A stretch of DNA of 9,743 bases from positions 1 through 9,743 of the forward strand of contig JACOTK010000147.1 in the NCBI GenBank assembly GCA_016178435.1, written 5' to 3'. The DNA is from Actinomycetota bacterium. Lineage in GTDB: Bacteria > Actinomycetota > Acidimicrobiia > Acidimicrobiales > CADCSY01. Positions within the stretch are counted from its first letter, which is position 1. Each line of letters begins with the position of its first letter. Shown here in pieces: positions 1 through 6,867 of the stretch. The translations under genes and the position numbers were made by a program. The notes beneath the pieces were generated by a model. It saw nothing but the letters and a program-made list of their open reading frames with translations, was not told where the DNA came from and ran no database searches.

Positions 1-162
1 GCCGTCACGGAGCTCGACGGCCTCGAACTGACCTGTCGAGGCACCGGAGGGCACGATCGCTCGCCCCTGGGCTCCCGAGATGAGCACGACCTCGACCTCG
101 ACGGTCGGATTTCCCCGAGAGTCGAGAACCTCTCTGCCAACGATGTGCTCGATCGTGCTCAC
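1..162 (-). CDS. eno: Enolase, N-terminal part (cut by window edge)
   Basis: Only the first 54 codons are inside the window; the gene runs off the left edge. Enolase is the cytoplasmic glycolytic enzyme that interconverts 2-phosphoglycerate and phosphoenolpyruvate with Mg2+. The visible part is the start of the N-terminal domain. It has the family opening I-x-x-I-x-G-R-E-V-L-D-S-R-G-N-P-T-V-E-V-like block at residues 4-24. At residues 38-53 it has the mobile active-site loop PSGASTG followed by FEAVELRD. The start is GTG at 162-160, chosen because it gives the normal enolase N-terminus and has a strong GAGGAG ribosome-binding site 7 nt upstream. It follows mazG after a 70-nt gap, the same neighbour relation as mazG-lpqU-eno in Mycobacterium. 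The gap may hold its own promoter. Nothing abnormal is seen in the visible part. Confidence 0.97.
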   Translation of the reverse strand, partial: MSTIEHIVGREVLDSRGNPTVEVEVVLISGAQGRAIVPSGASTGQFEAVELRDG

Positions 163-169
163 GAAACTG

Positions 170-175
170 CTCCTC
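170..175 (-). promoter_or_regulatory. Ribosome-binding site of eno
   Basis: The minus strand reads GAGGAG, separated by 7 nt (CAGTTTC) from the GTG start of eno. It is among the strongest Shine-Dalgarno matches in the window and fixes the GTG as the start. It fits a highly translated glycolytic gene. Confidence 0.8.
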
Positions 176-201
176 GACGTGACGGGTGGCGGATGTTGTT
201 C

Positions 202-229
202 ATGTTACCGATTGTGGCTGGTGTTGAAA
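202..229 (-). promoter_or_regulatory. Candidate promoter in front of eno
   Basis: In the mazG-eno gap the minus strand carries TTTCAA (224-229), a 16-nt spacer, then TAACAT (202-207). TAACAT fits the TANNNT form of actinobacterial -10 elements. The -35 is a poor match to TTGACA. A start just downstream would give a leader of roughly 30-40 nt before the GTG of eno. An own promoter for eno would be sensible, because enolase is needed at far higher levels than mazG. This is pattern matching only. Confidence 0.3.
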
Positions 230-232
230 GTG

Positions 233-1681
233 TTACCGGTGGCGCTCGGCCTGGCCGGCCTGCTCATCCTGCTCGACCTGTGCTCGGAACCGGGCGGCCG
301 ATGCCCGCAACGCCGCCTCGGGGTCGACCTTTGCGACGCGTGCGGCGGCCACGAGCGCGAACAGCGCATCACCGATCGCATCGTCGTCCACCAGTGACGC
401 CATGTCCAGCGATGTGGGCGCCTCCGCTTCCCGGCCGACGGCAAGGGCCTTGCGCTGCACCTTGTGGGCGTAGAGCAGGGAGGGGAGGTTTCCCGGAATG
501 CCGTCCATGATGCCGACCCGGCCCTTTTCCTCCCGCTTGATCTGTTCCCAATTCAGTGCGATCTCGTCGGTGCCCGACACCTCCAGCCCCGCGAAGACAT
601 GAGGGTGGCGGCGGGTCAACTTCTCGTTGACGGTTCGTGCGACATCGGCCAACGTGAACCGGCCCGCCTCGGCGCCGAGCGTTGCGTGGAAGAGCACCTG
701 GAAGAGCACGTCGCCGAGCTCCTCCTCGAGATGCTCGTAACCGTCGCCGCTTGCCTCATCGAGCTCCTCGATGGCCTCCAACAGCTCGTAGGTCTCCTCG
801 AGGAGATACCTCGTCAGGCTCGCATGAGTCTGTTCACGATCCCAGGGACACTGCTCGCGCAACGTGCGGACCAACTCGACGAGATCGACGACCTCGGCCG
901 CCACCGGCGCCGCGAGCCGGGGAATCCAGAGCGACGTGAGATGATCGGGCTCGATGACCCGGTCCAGGTCTTCCCAGGCGATCTCCGTGACCGACTCGTC
1001 GTCCAAACCGAGCCGACGCAGCACCCAGACGGTCTCGGGTGTCGCGTCACCAACGGCAAGCTTCACGTCCGACAACACCACCGGGCTGTCGCACTGGGCC
1101 ACCAACAGCGGCCCCCGCTCCCCCGCTGCCTGCACCGCGAAGCGATGGCCGTCGACCACCCGGACGCCCTCGACGAGCGGGTCCACACCCAGGCGCACCC
1201 ATGCCAGGTCGAGAAACGACAACGCGGGGATGACCACCACCTCCACCTGACCCTCGATCACCCGGCTGTCGGCAACCAACAGGTCGACACTGCGCTCGGC
1301 CACCCGGGGCGAGCCCGGGACGGCGTAGGTCACCTCGCCCACATCGAGCGCGGCGGCGATCAACGCATCCACGATCCCCGCATAGACCTCCTCCAGCGTC
1401 GTGGCCTGTTCGTAGAGCGCGTCGAAGCTCGTTGCCTCTGCCATGACGGACGCCGCTGGATGACGGGTCGTGCGGACATACGACGCCGACGCCCCTTCGA
1501 TGGCGGTCAGTGCGGCGGCCGTCACCAGATCGGGCCCACCGGGACCCAACCCGACCACCGTGACGCGGGGTCTGCTCAACGTTGGGGCCGGGCGGATCGG
1601 CCGGAGTCCCAACGCATGGCGCGGCGACTCGATCGATCGATCACGGAGCGGCGGGAGTGGGGGTCTCGGTGGGCCCGGCAT
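233..1681 (-). CDS. mazG: Tetrapyrrole-methylase/MazG fusion (YabN-type NTP pyrophosphohydrolase)
   Basis: Two-part protein of about 482 residues. Residues 39-255 resemble the SAM-dependent tetrapyrrole methylase fold: GLGPG at 44-48, YAVPGSP at 119-125, PALSFLD at 152-158, and a DVKL...LTSLWIP stretch at 205-254. Its substrate is not established for this family. Residues 265-390 are a canonical MazG domain, which hydrolyses NTPs to NMP and pyrophosphate. It shows CPWDREQTH (278-286), EExxE metal ligands at 295-299, ELGD at 321-324 and RRHPHVF at 357-363. The tail (391-482) resembles the second MazG domain of longer homologues (IGDALFALV at 436-444) but lacks its EExxE. Start: ATG 1681 has GGAG 6 nt upstream and keeps high GC3 past the upstream stop, but it overlaps the preceding gene by 41 nt and adds a Pro/Arg-rich leader. 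TTG 1579 would give a family-like N-terminus, but without a Shine-Dalgarno. Family assignment is secure, start is not. Confidence 0.92.
   Translation of the reverse strand: MPGPPRPPLPPLRDRSIESPRHALGLRPIRPAPTLSRPRVTVVGLGPGGPDLVTAAALTAIEGASASYVRTTRHPAASVMAEATSFDALYEQATTLEEVYAGIVDALIAAALDVGEVTYAVPGSPRVAERSVDLLVADSRVIEGQVEVVVIPALSFLDLAWVRLGVDPLVEGVRVVDGHRFAVQAAGERGPLLVAQCDSPVVLSDVKLAVGDATPETVWVLRRLGLDDESVTEIAWEDLDRVIEPDHLTSLWIPRLAAPVAAEVVDLVELVRTLREQCPWDREQTHASLTRYLLEETYELLEAIEELDEASGDGYEHLEEELGDVLFQVLFHATLGAEAGRFTLADVARTVNEKLTRRHPHVFAGLEVSGTDEIALNWEQIKREEKGRVGIMDGIPGNLPSLLYAHKVQRKALAVGREAEAPTSLDMASLVDDDAIGDALFALVAAARVAKVDPEAALRASAARFRAQVEQDEQAGQAERHR
1629..1643. repeat. GATC tetranucleotide run at the isomerase stop codon
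   Basis: TCGATCGATCGATCA contains three adjacent GATC units and 12-bp perfect palindromes. It covers the TGA stop of the isomerase gene (1641-1643) and lies inside the probable mazG leader. A simple repeat of this kind is prone to slippage, and a gain or loss would shift the frame of the proposed mazG leader. No function is claimed. Confidence 0.5.
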
Positions 1682-2777
1682 CGGGCGCTCCGGAGGGAAG
1701 GCTGCCCGCCCCCGTCTTGGCCGTGGTTGTGGTGGTGGTGGGACCCTTCGGCGGCACAACGATGCCGACCCCGTCAGGGGTGCCGTCGGTCGCGCCCTTC
1801 TGGATCTCCCACGCGCCGTAGCGCTTGTCGACGCTGACCTTCGCGCTGCCCGATGCGGTCACCAGGAACTTCTCGAGCTTCCGCGAAGACAGGCCGTTGA
1901 TCACCGCTGCCACGTCGGTCTTGGCCTCCTCGTAGGTCGGCGTCTTGCGCTCCCGGACGAGGATCAGATGAAAACCGAACTGTGTCTGAATCGGATCGCT
2001 CACCTGCCCGATCGGCAACGAGAACAGCGCCTCCTCGAACTCGGGCACGAACTTGCCCTTGCCGACACAGCCGAGGTCACCGCCTTGTTGGGCCGAACCG
2101 GTGTCGGAGGACGATTCCTTGGCCAGGGTGGCAAAATCGGCTCCCTTGTCGAGCCGGGCCTTCAGCGCAGCTGCCTCGGCCCTCGCCGCCTCGAGTCCCT
2201 TGTCCTGGGAGCTGACGAGGATGTGGCTCGCACAGCCCTGCACGAACTCGTCGGCATGCGCCTTGAAGTAGGCCTCGGGGCCTCCCTTGCCGACCTCTTC
2301 CTTCAACACGTCCTCAGCGAACACATCGTTCAGCTTCTTGAAGAGCGCCCGCTGACGAACCAGCTGATCCTGATACCCGTCCGAGAACGATTCGAAGACC
2401 TTCTTGCCCCCGACCTGCTCGATCACCACCGAGCGCACCGCGGTGAGCTCGGCGTCGACGATCTTGGCCTTGCGGCGAGCCAGCTCGCCCTCGATGAGCT
2501 CGTAGTACACCCGCTGGGTCAGGAGCCGGGCGATGAACGTCGTGTCGAACGTACCGGGCGCCTCGCCCGCCTGGGCGGCCTGCATGCCCTGTTCGACGAG
2601 ATCTCGGTAGGTCTTGTTGTCGCGAATGGCAGACAGCTCGTCCTGCAACGACCCGTCGCTGATCTTGGCGCCATTGACGGTGGCGGCGGGCGAGTTGGAC
2701 AGGATGCTGCATCCTCCGAGCGCCACGACAGCGACAAGGGCAGCGGCAACGACCGATTTTGCGCGCAAGAGGTTCAC
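1641..2777 (-). CDS. Lipoprotein parvulin-type peptidyl-prolyl cis-trans isomerase (SurA/PrsA-like)
   Basis: Predicted extracytoplasmic foldase of 378 residues. Residues 1-23 form a lipoprotein signal peptide: Arg5 and Lys7, a hydrophobic core at 9-20, and lipobox LGGC with Cys23 as the expected lipidated residue. Residues about 30-175 are a helical SurA/trigger-factor-like chaperone region. Residues 180-277 are a parvulin rotamase domain with ASHILV (183-188), FATLAKESS (215-223), GGDLG (232-236), VPEFEEALF (244-252) and QFGFHLI (266-272). His185 and His270 correspond to the conserved parvulin histidines. A Thr-run (347-352) and a Pro/Ala-rich tail end the protein. The GTG start at 2777 lies 4 nt after the mfd stop, with no clear Shine-Dalgarno, suggesting translational coupling. 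Cys182 and Cys237 inside the rotamase domain are unusual. The equivalent position in Mycobacterium (lpqU, next to mazG) also encodes a lipoprotein, but of another family as far as I know. Confidence 0.93.
   Translation of the reverse strand: MNLLRAKSVVAAALVAVVALGGCSILSNSPAATVNGAKISDGSLQDELSAIRDNKTYRDLVEQGMQAAQAGEAPGTFDTTFIARLLTQRVYYELIEGELARRKAKIVDAELTAVRSVVIEQVGGKKVFESFSDGYQDQLVRQRALFKKLNDVFAEDVLKEEVGKGGPEAYFKAHADEFVQGCASHILVSSQDKGLEAARAEAAALKARLDKGADFATLAKESSSDTGSAQQGGDLGCVGKGKFVPEFEEALFSLPIGQVSDPIQTQFGFHLILVRERKTPTYEEAKTDVAAVINGLSSRKLEKFLVTASGSAKVSVDKRYGAWEIQKGATDGTPDGVGIVVPPKGPTTTTTTAKTGAGSLPSGAPDAGPTETPTPAAP
1723..1741. repeat. Short GGT/GTG trinucleotide repeat coding for Thr-run
   Basis: The plus strand reads an imperfect run of GTG/GGT units that encodes six consecutive threonines (residues 347-352) of the isomerase on the minus strand. 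It marks the start of a low-complexity tail. It is too short for a satellite, but such in-frame trinucleotide runs can vary in length between strains without breaking the frame. Confidence 0.45.
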
Positions 2778-2781
2778 GGGT

Positions 2782-5700
2782 TCAGGATGCTACAGATTCG
2801 GGGTCGACAGGGACCAGCTCGCCCAACAGATCGCCGAGCACCTTGGGTACGTCATCACTTTTTCGCAGTGGCATGACCAGCTGTGCGGCTTCCTCCATCC
2901 AGCGGGCATCCTTCGCGAGGCGGCGCAGTCGAACGGCGGAACTGGCCCGCAGGACCAACGGCGAGAGGCGGGCGAGATAACCCGGTGACGTGCGATTGGG
3001 TGTGACGGTGATCTCTCGGACACCTGTGCGATGGCACTCGGCCCGCAGCCGGGCAACCGCAAGCAGCGCCTCCGCGGCCGGCGGCACCGGCCCGTATCGG
3101 TCCTCCCACTCCGCGGCGATGTCGGACACCTCGGCCAACGTGGTCACGGTCGCCAGGCGGCGGTAGGCCTCGAGACGCTGCTCCTCCCTCGAGACGTAGT
3201 CCGTGGGAAGGAATGCGTCGAGCGGCAGCTCCAGCTTGACCTCTGCTGCCACCTTGGCCGGTTCACCCTTGAGCTCGGACACCGCTTCGCTGACCATCTG
3301 CATGTACAGGTCGTAGCCGACGGCGCCGATGTGGCCGGTCTGGCTCTCACCCAGGAGGTTGCCGGCGCCACGAATCTCCAGATCGCGCATCGCGATGCGA
3401 AAGCCCGACCCGAGCTCGGTCGCCTCTCCGATGGTCTTGAGACGTTCGTAGGCCTCGTCGGAGAGCGCCTGATCCGGTGGATGGAACAGGTAGGCATAGG
3501 CTCGACTCCCCGCTCGACCGACGCGACCTCGGAGTTGGTGGAGCTGGCCCAACCCGAGACGATCCGCCCGGTCGACCACCAACGTGTTGACCGTGGGCAT
3601 GTCGATGCCCGACTCGATGATGGTGGTGCACACCAGCACGTCGTAACGGCCCTCCCAGAAGTCGATGACCACCTGCTCGAGGGTGCCCTCATCCATCTGG
3701 CCGTGCGCCACGCAGATGCGGGCCTCGGGCACCATCTCCCTCAGCCGTGCCGCCACCTCCTCGATGTCCTTCACCCGGTTGTGCACGAAGAACACCTGGC
3801 CCTCCCGCAACAGCTCGCGACGCAGAGCCTCGGCGATGGCCCGCTCGTCGTGCTCACCCACGTAGGTGAGGATGGGTTGTCGGTCGGCGGGGGGCGTGTT
3901 CAAGAGGGAGAGGTCGCGAATGCCGGTCAGGCTCATCTCCAGGGTGCGGGGTATCGGCGTTGCCGTGAGGGTCAACACGTCGACATCGGCCTTCAACTGC
4001 TTGATGGTCTCCTTGTGGGTCACACCGAATCGCTGCTCCTCGTCGACGATCAGCAGTCCCAGACGCTTGAACGAGATGTCGCCGCTCAAGAGGCGGTGGG
4101 TCCCGATCACCAGGTCCACCGATCCGTCGGCGGCGCCCTCGACGACCTTGCGGGCCTGCACATTCGTGAGGAAGCGACTGAGCACCTCGACGCGAACGGG
4201 GTAGCCGGCGAAACGATCGGCGAACGTCTGACCGTGCTGTTGGGCCAGGAGCGTCGTGGGCACGAGCACCGCCACCTGCCTGCCGTCCTGAATCGCCTTG
4301 AACGCCGCCCGCAGGGCCACCTCGGTCTTTCCGAAGCCGACGTCACCACAGACCAGACGGTCCATCGGGACCGGCTCCTCCATGTCGGCCTTGACGTCGG
4401 CGATGGCGGCCAATTGATCGGGAGTCTCCTGATAGGGAAAGGCGTCCTCCATCTCCTTTTGCCAAGGGGTGTCAGGGGCGAACGCATGTCCGGGGCTGTG
4501 CACCCGCTTCTGGTACAGCACCACCAGCTCCTGCGCGATCTTCTGGGCCTCCGAGCGGGCCCGACTCGACACCTTCTGCCATTCGGAACCACCCAGTCGG
4601 TGAAGGCTGGGGGTCTCGCCACCGGTATAGGGCCGCACGGCGTCGATCTGATCGGAGGGAACGTAGAGCTTGTCGTTGCCCCGGTACTCCAACAACAGGT
4701 AGTCACGGTCGACGCCGCCGATGTTGCGCTTGACCATGCCCCCGTAACGGGCCACCCCGTGTTGAGCGTGCACGACGTGGTCACCGGCCTGGAGGGTGTC
4801 GAAGAAGCCCGCCGACTCTCGCTTGGGTCGAGTGCGTGCGGCCCGATGCGAGCGCCGCCGTCCGGTGACGTCGCTCTCGGCCAGCACCGCCAGCTTGATC
4901 TCGGGCAGAACCACACCTCGATCGAGCGAGGCGACGACCACGTGGCCACCGGCTCTGGTCAGGTCGGTCGAGGAATCCTCCGCGTCGTGCAGCGTGAGAC
5001 CCACGCCTGCATCACCCAACGAGGCAGTCATCCGGGCGGCCGAGCCTGCGCCGTCGGCAGCGATCACCACGCGATAACCCGTGTTCAAAAGTCCCTGCAG
5101 CTGGGTGATCAACCGCTCGCCGCCGCCCGTGGTGTCGAAGCCCTGGGCACGGACGACCGGGGCATCGGGACTCTCGGCCACACTCGTGATCGTCCATGCA
5201 GGAGCCTTGGTATGGGCCAGGAGACGATCGAACGGCAGATGCAGTCGGGGCATGCCACTGGCATCGGCGACTCCCCAGGTACGCCCGAGCGCGGTTGCCA
5301 GATCGGCCTCCTCGGCAAGAAGGTCACCCGCTCGATCGCGCATCCGACGAGGATCGACCAACAACACCTGGGCCTCGGGTGGCAACAGATCGACCAGTAG
5401 CCGCTCGTCGTCGGAAAGCCACGGCAGCCACGACTCCATGCCCTCGAAGAGTTGGCCCTCGTCCAGCCGCTCCCACTGCTCGACACCCCAGGGCTCGGTG
5501 GTCCTCAGGCCTCGGGCACGTGCACGCACGTCATCGGTGGCCAAGAGCTCTCGGCAGGGGAAGATGTCGACACCGGTGAGATCGCGACGCGAACGTTGAT
5601 CGTTGACCGAGAAGCTGCTCAGACGATCGACCTCATCACCCCACAGGTCGATGCGAACCGGCACATCCGCGGTCGACGGGAACACGTCGACGATCGAGCC

Positions 5701-6231
5701 GCGCACGGCGATCTCCCCACGGTGCTCGACCTGGTACTCACGCAGGTACCCTGCGCCCACGAGGTTGGCCACCAGCACCGTCGGATCGATCCGATCACCG
5801 GGGCGAACCGTGACCGGCTCGACGTCACCGACATGGGGACCGAGACGCTGCACCAGGGCACGAATGGGAGCCACCACCACGCGGACCGCATGCTCGTCGG
5901 GTCTGCGAAGTCGCCACACCGCGCGCAGTCGCCGTCCCATCGCCTCGACACTCGGGCTGACCCGCTCGAAGGGCAACGTCTCCCAGGCGGGGAACAACTC
6001 GACGTCGTCGGGTCCGAGATACTCCGCCAGATCGTGAACGAGCCGCTCGGCCTCACCGGTCGTGGGCACGGCGACCACGAAGGGATGGCGAGCGGAAAGA
6101 TGGGTGAGGCCGGCGATGGTGATCGCCCGAGCGGGCTCGGGAACGGTGAGAACCGTGTGCGAGGTCCCAAGGACCGTGGTCAGCGCCGGGTCATTGCGGA
6201 GAAGGGTGGGAAGGGAGCGAAGTACCGTCAC
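2782..6231 (-). CDS. mfd: Transcription-repair coupling factor Mfd
   Basis: Full-length Mfd of 1149 residues. This ATP-driven translocase pushes or releases RNA polymerase stalled at DNA damage and recruits UvrA for nucleotide excision repair. Domains in order: UvrB-like region (about 1-350, with PAWETLPFE at 81-89 and GSIVDVFP at 178-185); a CarD-like RNA-polymerase interaction domain (about 480-540, HVVHAQHGVARY); and a superfamily 2 helicase core with Walker A GDVGFGKT (629-636), DEEQ (730-733), TATPIPRT (756-763), TTIIESGIDMP (869-879) and QLRGRVGR (899-906). The RecG-like TRG motif follows (RGAGNLLGESQTG, 954-966), then the C-terminal autoinhibitory domain (about 1000-1140). The GTG start at 6231 gives the usual N-terminus. 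It lies 22 nt after pth without a clear Shine-Dalgarno, so coupling to pth is likely. All motifs are intact. It is slightly shorter than mycobacterial Mfd (about 1230 residues). Confidence 0.99.
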   Translation of the reverse strand: MTVLRSLPTLLRNDPALTTVLGTSHTVLTVPEPARAITIAGLTHLSARHPFVVAVPTTGEAERLVHDLAEYLGPDDVELFPAWETLPFERVSPSVEAMGRRLRAVWRLRRPDEHAVRVVVAPIRALVQRLGPHVGDVEPVTVRPGDRIDPTVLVANLVGAGYLREYQVEHRGEIAVRGSIVDVFPSTADVPVRIDLWGDEVDRLSSFSVNDQRSRRDLTGVDIFPCRELLATDDVRARARGLRTTEPWGVEQWERLDEGQLFEGMESWLPWLSDDERLLVDLLPPEAQVLLVDPRRMRDRAGDLLAEEADLATALGRTWGVADASGMPRLHLPFDRLLAHTKAPAWTITSVAESPDAPVVRAQGFDTTGGGERLITQLQGLLNTGYRVVIAADGAGSAARMTASLGDAGVGLTLHDAEDSSTDLTRAGGHVVVASLDRGVVLPEIKLAVLAESDVTGRRRSHRAARTRPKRESAGFFDTLQAGDHVVHAQHGVARYGGMVKRNIGGVDRDYLLLEYRGNDKLYVPSDQIDAVRPYTGGETPSLHRLGGSEWQKVSSRARSEAQKIAQELVVLYQKRVHSPGHAFAPDTPWQKEMEDAFPYQETPDQLAAIADVKADMEEPVPMDRLVCGDVGFGKTEVALRAAFKAIQDGRQVAVLVPTTLLAQQHGQTFADRFAGYPVRVEVLSRFLTNVQARKVVEGAADGSVDLVIGTHRLLSGDISFKRLGLLIVDEEQRFGVTHKETIKQLKADVDVLTLTATPIPRTLEMSLTGIRDLSLLNTPPADRQPILTYVGEHDERAIAEALRRELLREGQVFFVHNRVKDIEEVAARLREMVPEARICVAHGQMDEGTLEQVVIDFWEGRYDVLVCTTIIESGIDMPTVNTLVVDRADRLGLGQLHQLRGRVGRAGSRAYAYLFHPPDQALSDEAYERLKTIGEATELGSGFRIAMRDLEIRGAGNLLGESQTGHIGAVGYDLYMQMVSEAVSELKGEPAKVAAEVKLELPLDAFLPTDYVSREEQRLEAYRRLATVTTLAEVSDIAAEWEDRYGPVPPAAEALLAVARLRAECHRTGVREITVTPNRTSPGYLARLSPLVLRASSAVRLRRLAKDARWMEEAAQLVMPLRKSDDVPKVLGDLLGELVPVDPESVAS

Positions 6232-6253
6232 GACAGATCGAGGTTATCGGCGA

Positions 6254-6865
6254 TCAATTGAAGCGGTTCATCGCCACGTCGGGGCCCTCGACGGCAATCG
6301 CCTCGACCGCGTCGGCGGCCTTCTCGATCACCACGTCGAGCTCGACTCGCTCGGCCTTGCCCGGACGGCGCAGCACATGATCCACGCCCTGCTCCCGACC
6401 CGGGGGCTTGCCGACGCCGATGCGCACCCGGATGAAGTCCTCGGAGTGCAGGTGGGCCTTGATCGACTTCAGGCCGTTGTTTCCCGCGAGACCCCCGCCC
6501 ACCTTGACCTTGAGGGTACCCGGCAGCAGATCGAGCTCGTCGTGGACCACCACCACCTGACGCGGATCATCGATGCCGTAACGCCTCGCAAGGGCGACGA
6601 GGGCGTTGCCCGCCTCGTTGTAGAAGGTCAGTGGGAACGCCAGCACGATCCGTTTGCCCCCGATTCGAGCCTCGCCCGCCAGGGCGCGACACCTGGTCGC
6701 GGCCAACTTCACCCCATGGCGGGCGGCAAGAACACCGACCGTCTCTGCTCCGATGTTGTGCCGAGTCCCCACGTAGGTATCCCCCGGGTTGCCGAGACCC
6801 ATCACCAGCAGGTCGGCAGGGGTGCCCCGGTGCGCCCGGCCATCGTCGCGGCCGAGCAGGCCCAC
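6254..6865 (-). CDS. pth: Peptidyl-tRNA hydrolase
   Basis: Pth (203 residues) is a cytoplasmic esterase that cleaves peptidyl-tRNAs dropped by ribosomes and so recycles tRNA. The family signatures are present: GLGNPG with Asn26, GTRHNIG with the catalytic His36, PLTFYNEAG with Asn83, HDELD with Asp109, and GGGLAGNNGL (123-132). Two positions differ from the textbook consensus. TFYN replaces TFMN (Tyr82 at the E. coli Met67 position). GNNG replaces GHNG (Asn129 at the His113 position). The catalytic Asn-His-Asp set is complete, so activity is expected. The GTG start at 6865 follows the rplY stop by 2 nt and is the only plausible start. It gives about 15 extra residues (GRDDGRAHRGTP region) before the first strand. 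The rplY-pth pairing is conserved in Bacillus and Mycobacterium. Confidence 0.97.
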   Translation of the reverse strand: MGLLGRDDGRAHRGTPADLLVMGLGNPGDTYVGTRHNIGAETVGVLAARHGVKLAATRCRALAGEARIGGKRIVLAFPLTFYNEAGNALVALARRYGIDDPRQVVVVHDELDLLPGTLKVKVGGGLAGNNGLKSIKAHLHSEDFIRVRIGVGKPPGREQGVDHVLRRPGKAERVELDVVIEKAADAVEAIAVEGPDVAMNRFN

Positions 6866-6867
6866 CG

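Noticed and set aside
464..1837. Long open frame on the plus strand, 457 codons, opposite mazG and the isomerase gene.
   Set aside because: Its product shows no recognisable domain and is rich in Arg, His and Asp as expected from reading GC-rich genes backwards. The minus strand here carries clear MazG and parvulin motifs.
1470..2876. Plus-strand open frame of 468 codons opposite the isomerase gene.
   Set aside because: Same antisense effect; low-complexity Leu/Asp/Arg/Gly composition, with no motif or credible start context.
3031..5400. Very long plus-strand open frame, 789 codons, antisense to mfd.
   Set aside because: The opposite strand encodes an intact Mfd with all helicase motifs. 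High third-position GC leaves few stops in the antisense frame, and the translated product has no family features.
5782..5793. Palindrome CGGATCGATCCG inside mfd.
   Set aside because: It lies within a well-conserved coding region, and such GATC/CGATCG palindromes are frequent in this base composition.
5452..6261. Plus-strand open frame of 269 codons opposite the Mfd N-terminus.
   Set aside because: Antisense shadow of the UvrB-like region of Mfd, with no recognisable product.
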